From positions 372,001 through 436,000 of the forward strand of contig NZ_SLWK01000002.1 of the NCBI RefSeq assembly GCF_004345615.1: a stretch of DNA of 64,000 nt, in the 5' to 3' direction. Numbering within the stretch: the stretch's first letter is position 1; every line of letters begins with the position of its first letter. The position numbers and the translations under genes were made by a program. Of the stretch, positions 63,701 through 64,000 are shown in pieces. The stretch is from Natronoflexus pectinivorans (lineage in GTDB: Bacteria; Bacteroidota; Bacteroidia; Bacteroidales; Marinilabiliaceae). Below the pieces are notes generated by a model. The model had not been told where the DNA came from, ran no database searches, and saw only the letters and a list, made by a program, of their open reading frames with translations.

Positions 63701-64000
63701 CAACTTCGTCAACAATTTCCAATCTGGCATGCTGATTGTCTGGATTGTGTAGAAGCGACCAGTAATTTATAGCAGAAACATCTGTTTTTCTGAAATGCGC
63801 ATCTCCATTGTAAATAATTACAGGAAATTCCATCTCTTCTGATTTGGCAAAAACCCGATAAGTTTCAGCCGGAACGTCCACTATGATCCATAATTCATAC
63901 ATTCCACCGTCTACAGGAATAACATCATTGGTTTTTAAAAAACTACCGTCCACCCTTACATGAATGCCATTCGTGTAAAACGGAACTGCTACAGAGTAAT
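60780..64000 (-). CDS. T9SS-secreted LamG / cadherin-like surface protein, 5' end outside window
   Basis: At least 1073 residues. A GTG at 63953 could be read as a start but lies inside the shared N-terminal domain; the frame stays open to base 64000 (YSVAVPFYTNGIHVRV) and matches the paralogue at 55301, so the gene is cut by the window. Order: N-terminal domain, two cadherin-like repeats, LamG (SSLPYTIEMWIRPDGAQPNNAGLFY; NTWQHVAVILNEDS; KGDIDEVRVWN), a cadherin-like repeat, a second LamG-like domain (AITLEAYVTNGVNESFTMLAYFG; WNGTIHEFNIYSG), two cadherin-like repeats and a T9SS type-A domain (VVFPTITDGSFTVKSE). Its first LamG is close to the second LamG of the 1598-aa protein. Probably glycan-binding; no catalytic motif. 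Confidence 0.78.
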   Translation of the reverse strand, partial: YSVAVPFYTNGIHVRVDGSFLKTNDVIPVDGGMYELWIIVDVPAETYRVFAKSEEMEFPVIIYNGDAHFRKTDVSAINYWSLLHNPDNQHARLEIVDEVEIRPLDFEPTLLGLTTSIGEFEPDFNSEITSYELAVPYGTQSITVNAFPNIGTSFDIFDQTGALIGSDGVVPFTGDGVDLEILVTSMDGSEMPYWLYIFVDEGSGDPTLRDLQLSAGAIHPIFNREIFEYTAIVPAGTTTVDIIGTTNFPEATISGDTQITLSNGTATATITVTSADGSETQNYLIAIEEAEPADYAIRMQGGNGNNSHIDLSGLSLSSLPYTIEMWIRPDGAQPNNAGLFYNRENDNHHAGLQYSSGWQGSGRLRFMTNVSGDYGVLTDPIPTNTWQHVAVILNEDSRTIILDGIEYTQYTSDFGGAEHTINQPFDYAIGKLYIGWDNGDANRAFKGDIDEVRVWNRELTVEEINENKYEILNGDESGLVGYWNFDTPTPSYALDLTTNQHHGIIRGGTYVPSFPKANLNLESLEITDINIYPEFRSNVTEYYTVLPIGTTELEISAVAIDETASVSGTGTISISEEKGQVTIEVASADERYTQVYVINYIEEQPYALRHSYTFVDGTAKDVVSGANGTINGGVINNGTYIASEAGDYITLPAETIALNEYTAITLEAYVTNGVNESFTMLAYFGGMTGSNAYWMQPTRGGGDLTSRTEFGSNMLGAAVATSSGARAVDGANQHSVSVLTYDNIYWYIDGALQAVTPTPDNLIIKGISTENAWLGRGGWNDPSWNGTIHEFNIYSGEMDEQTVALRATDWPTADNTSNATLSEITVDGEPLEDFSTFMMEYLMVLPEGTTDIPVIEAVPYYENATVVINSPDNLPGTVTIEVTSANGEYSNTYSIELLLLMGEIDDATLIELLIDGVALENFDPAVLNYTIELPEGTTTVPVVTAESTNQGADVVITEATEIPGTTTIVVTAQDGITQLTYTVEFTEEPTTNIPGETKQQTVVFPTITDGSFTVKSEAIGSTISIFDMQGRVISRILKAYSEQTIDVPSPGMYIILVENNSNVETFRVIKSR

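Noticed and set aside
63951-63953. GTG at 63953 as the start of the last surface protein
   Set aside because: The frame stays open to the window edge and matches the paralogue's N-terminal domain upstream of this codon, so the gene is truncated by the window.

Overview
The window comes from a member of the Bacteroidota, probably a carbohydrate-degrading marine or sediment lineage of the Marinilabiliales/Cytophagales type; this placement is inferred and no marker gene is present. The evidence is two SusC/SusD pairs, six proteins with type IX secretion (T9SS) C-terminal sorting domains, SprB repeats, LytTR signalling, TAnnTTTG-like promoter elements and a CruF/CrtD-type carotenoid cluster. No rRNA, tRNA, CRISPR array, integrase or transposase was seen.

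Layout. 1-3276 (minus): a ZnuD-like TonB receptor between two small His/Cys-rich exported proteins, probably a metal-uptake unit. 3481-8360 (plus): a LiaF-like membrane protein, then an ABC-2 exporter joined to a LytS-type kinase and a LytTR regulator. 8441-8671: a foldback-rich intergenic repeat. 9177-13565 (plus): two DUF2589 proteins, a LemA/DUF3137 pair and an Omp85-type barrel. 13562-18917: phytoene synthase and desaturase (minus), then a second CrtI-type desaturase, a CruF hydratase and an acyltransferase (plus). They could make an acyclic, hydroxylated and possibly acylated carotenoid; no cyclase or glycosyltransferase is present here. 19074-21959: a T9SS protein with six SprB repeats bracketed by two copies of another domain.

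22075-28229 (minus) is a six-gene set: GbsR/MarR-type regulator, LolA-like periplasmic protein, LolD-like ATPase, two LolC/MacB-like permeases and an outer-membrane barrel. Together they would supply every compartment of a path from inner to outer membrane. Its intergenic gaps hold a 129-bp foldback and short-period (7-8 bp) degenerate repeats that recur elsewhere in the window.

28541-64000 is a polysaccharide and cell-surface region. It has a 1598-aa LamG/BNR propeller protein (minus), a FnIII-like lipoprotein with a zincin motif, and a GH128-type putative beta-1,3-glucanase with a betagamma-crystallin-like domain. Next comes a plus-strand run of FAS1 lipoprotein, SusC, SusD, FAS1, FAS1, SusC, SusD. 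Three large T9SS proteins follow on the minus strand. They are built from shuffled copies of a shared N-terminal domain, cadherin-like sandwich repeats and LamG domains; the last runs off the window. Taken together this looks like a glycan capture locus in which FAS1 lipoproteins replace the usual SusE/F-type surface proteins. The glycan is not established; GH128 suggests a beta-1,3-glucan.
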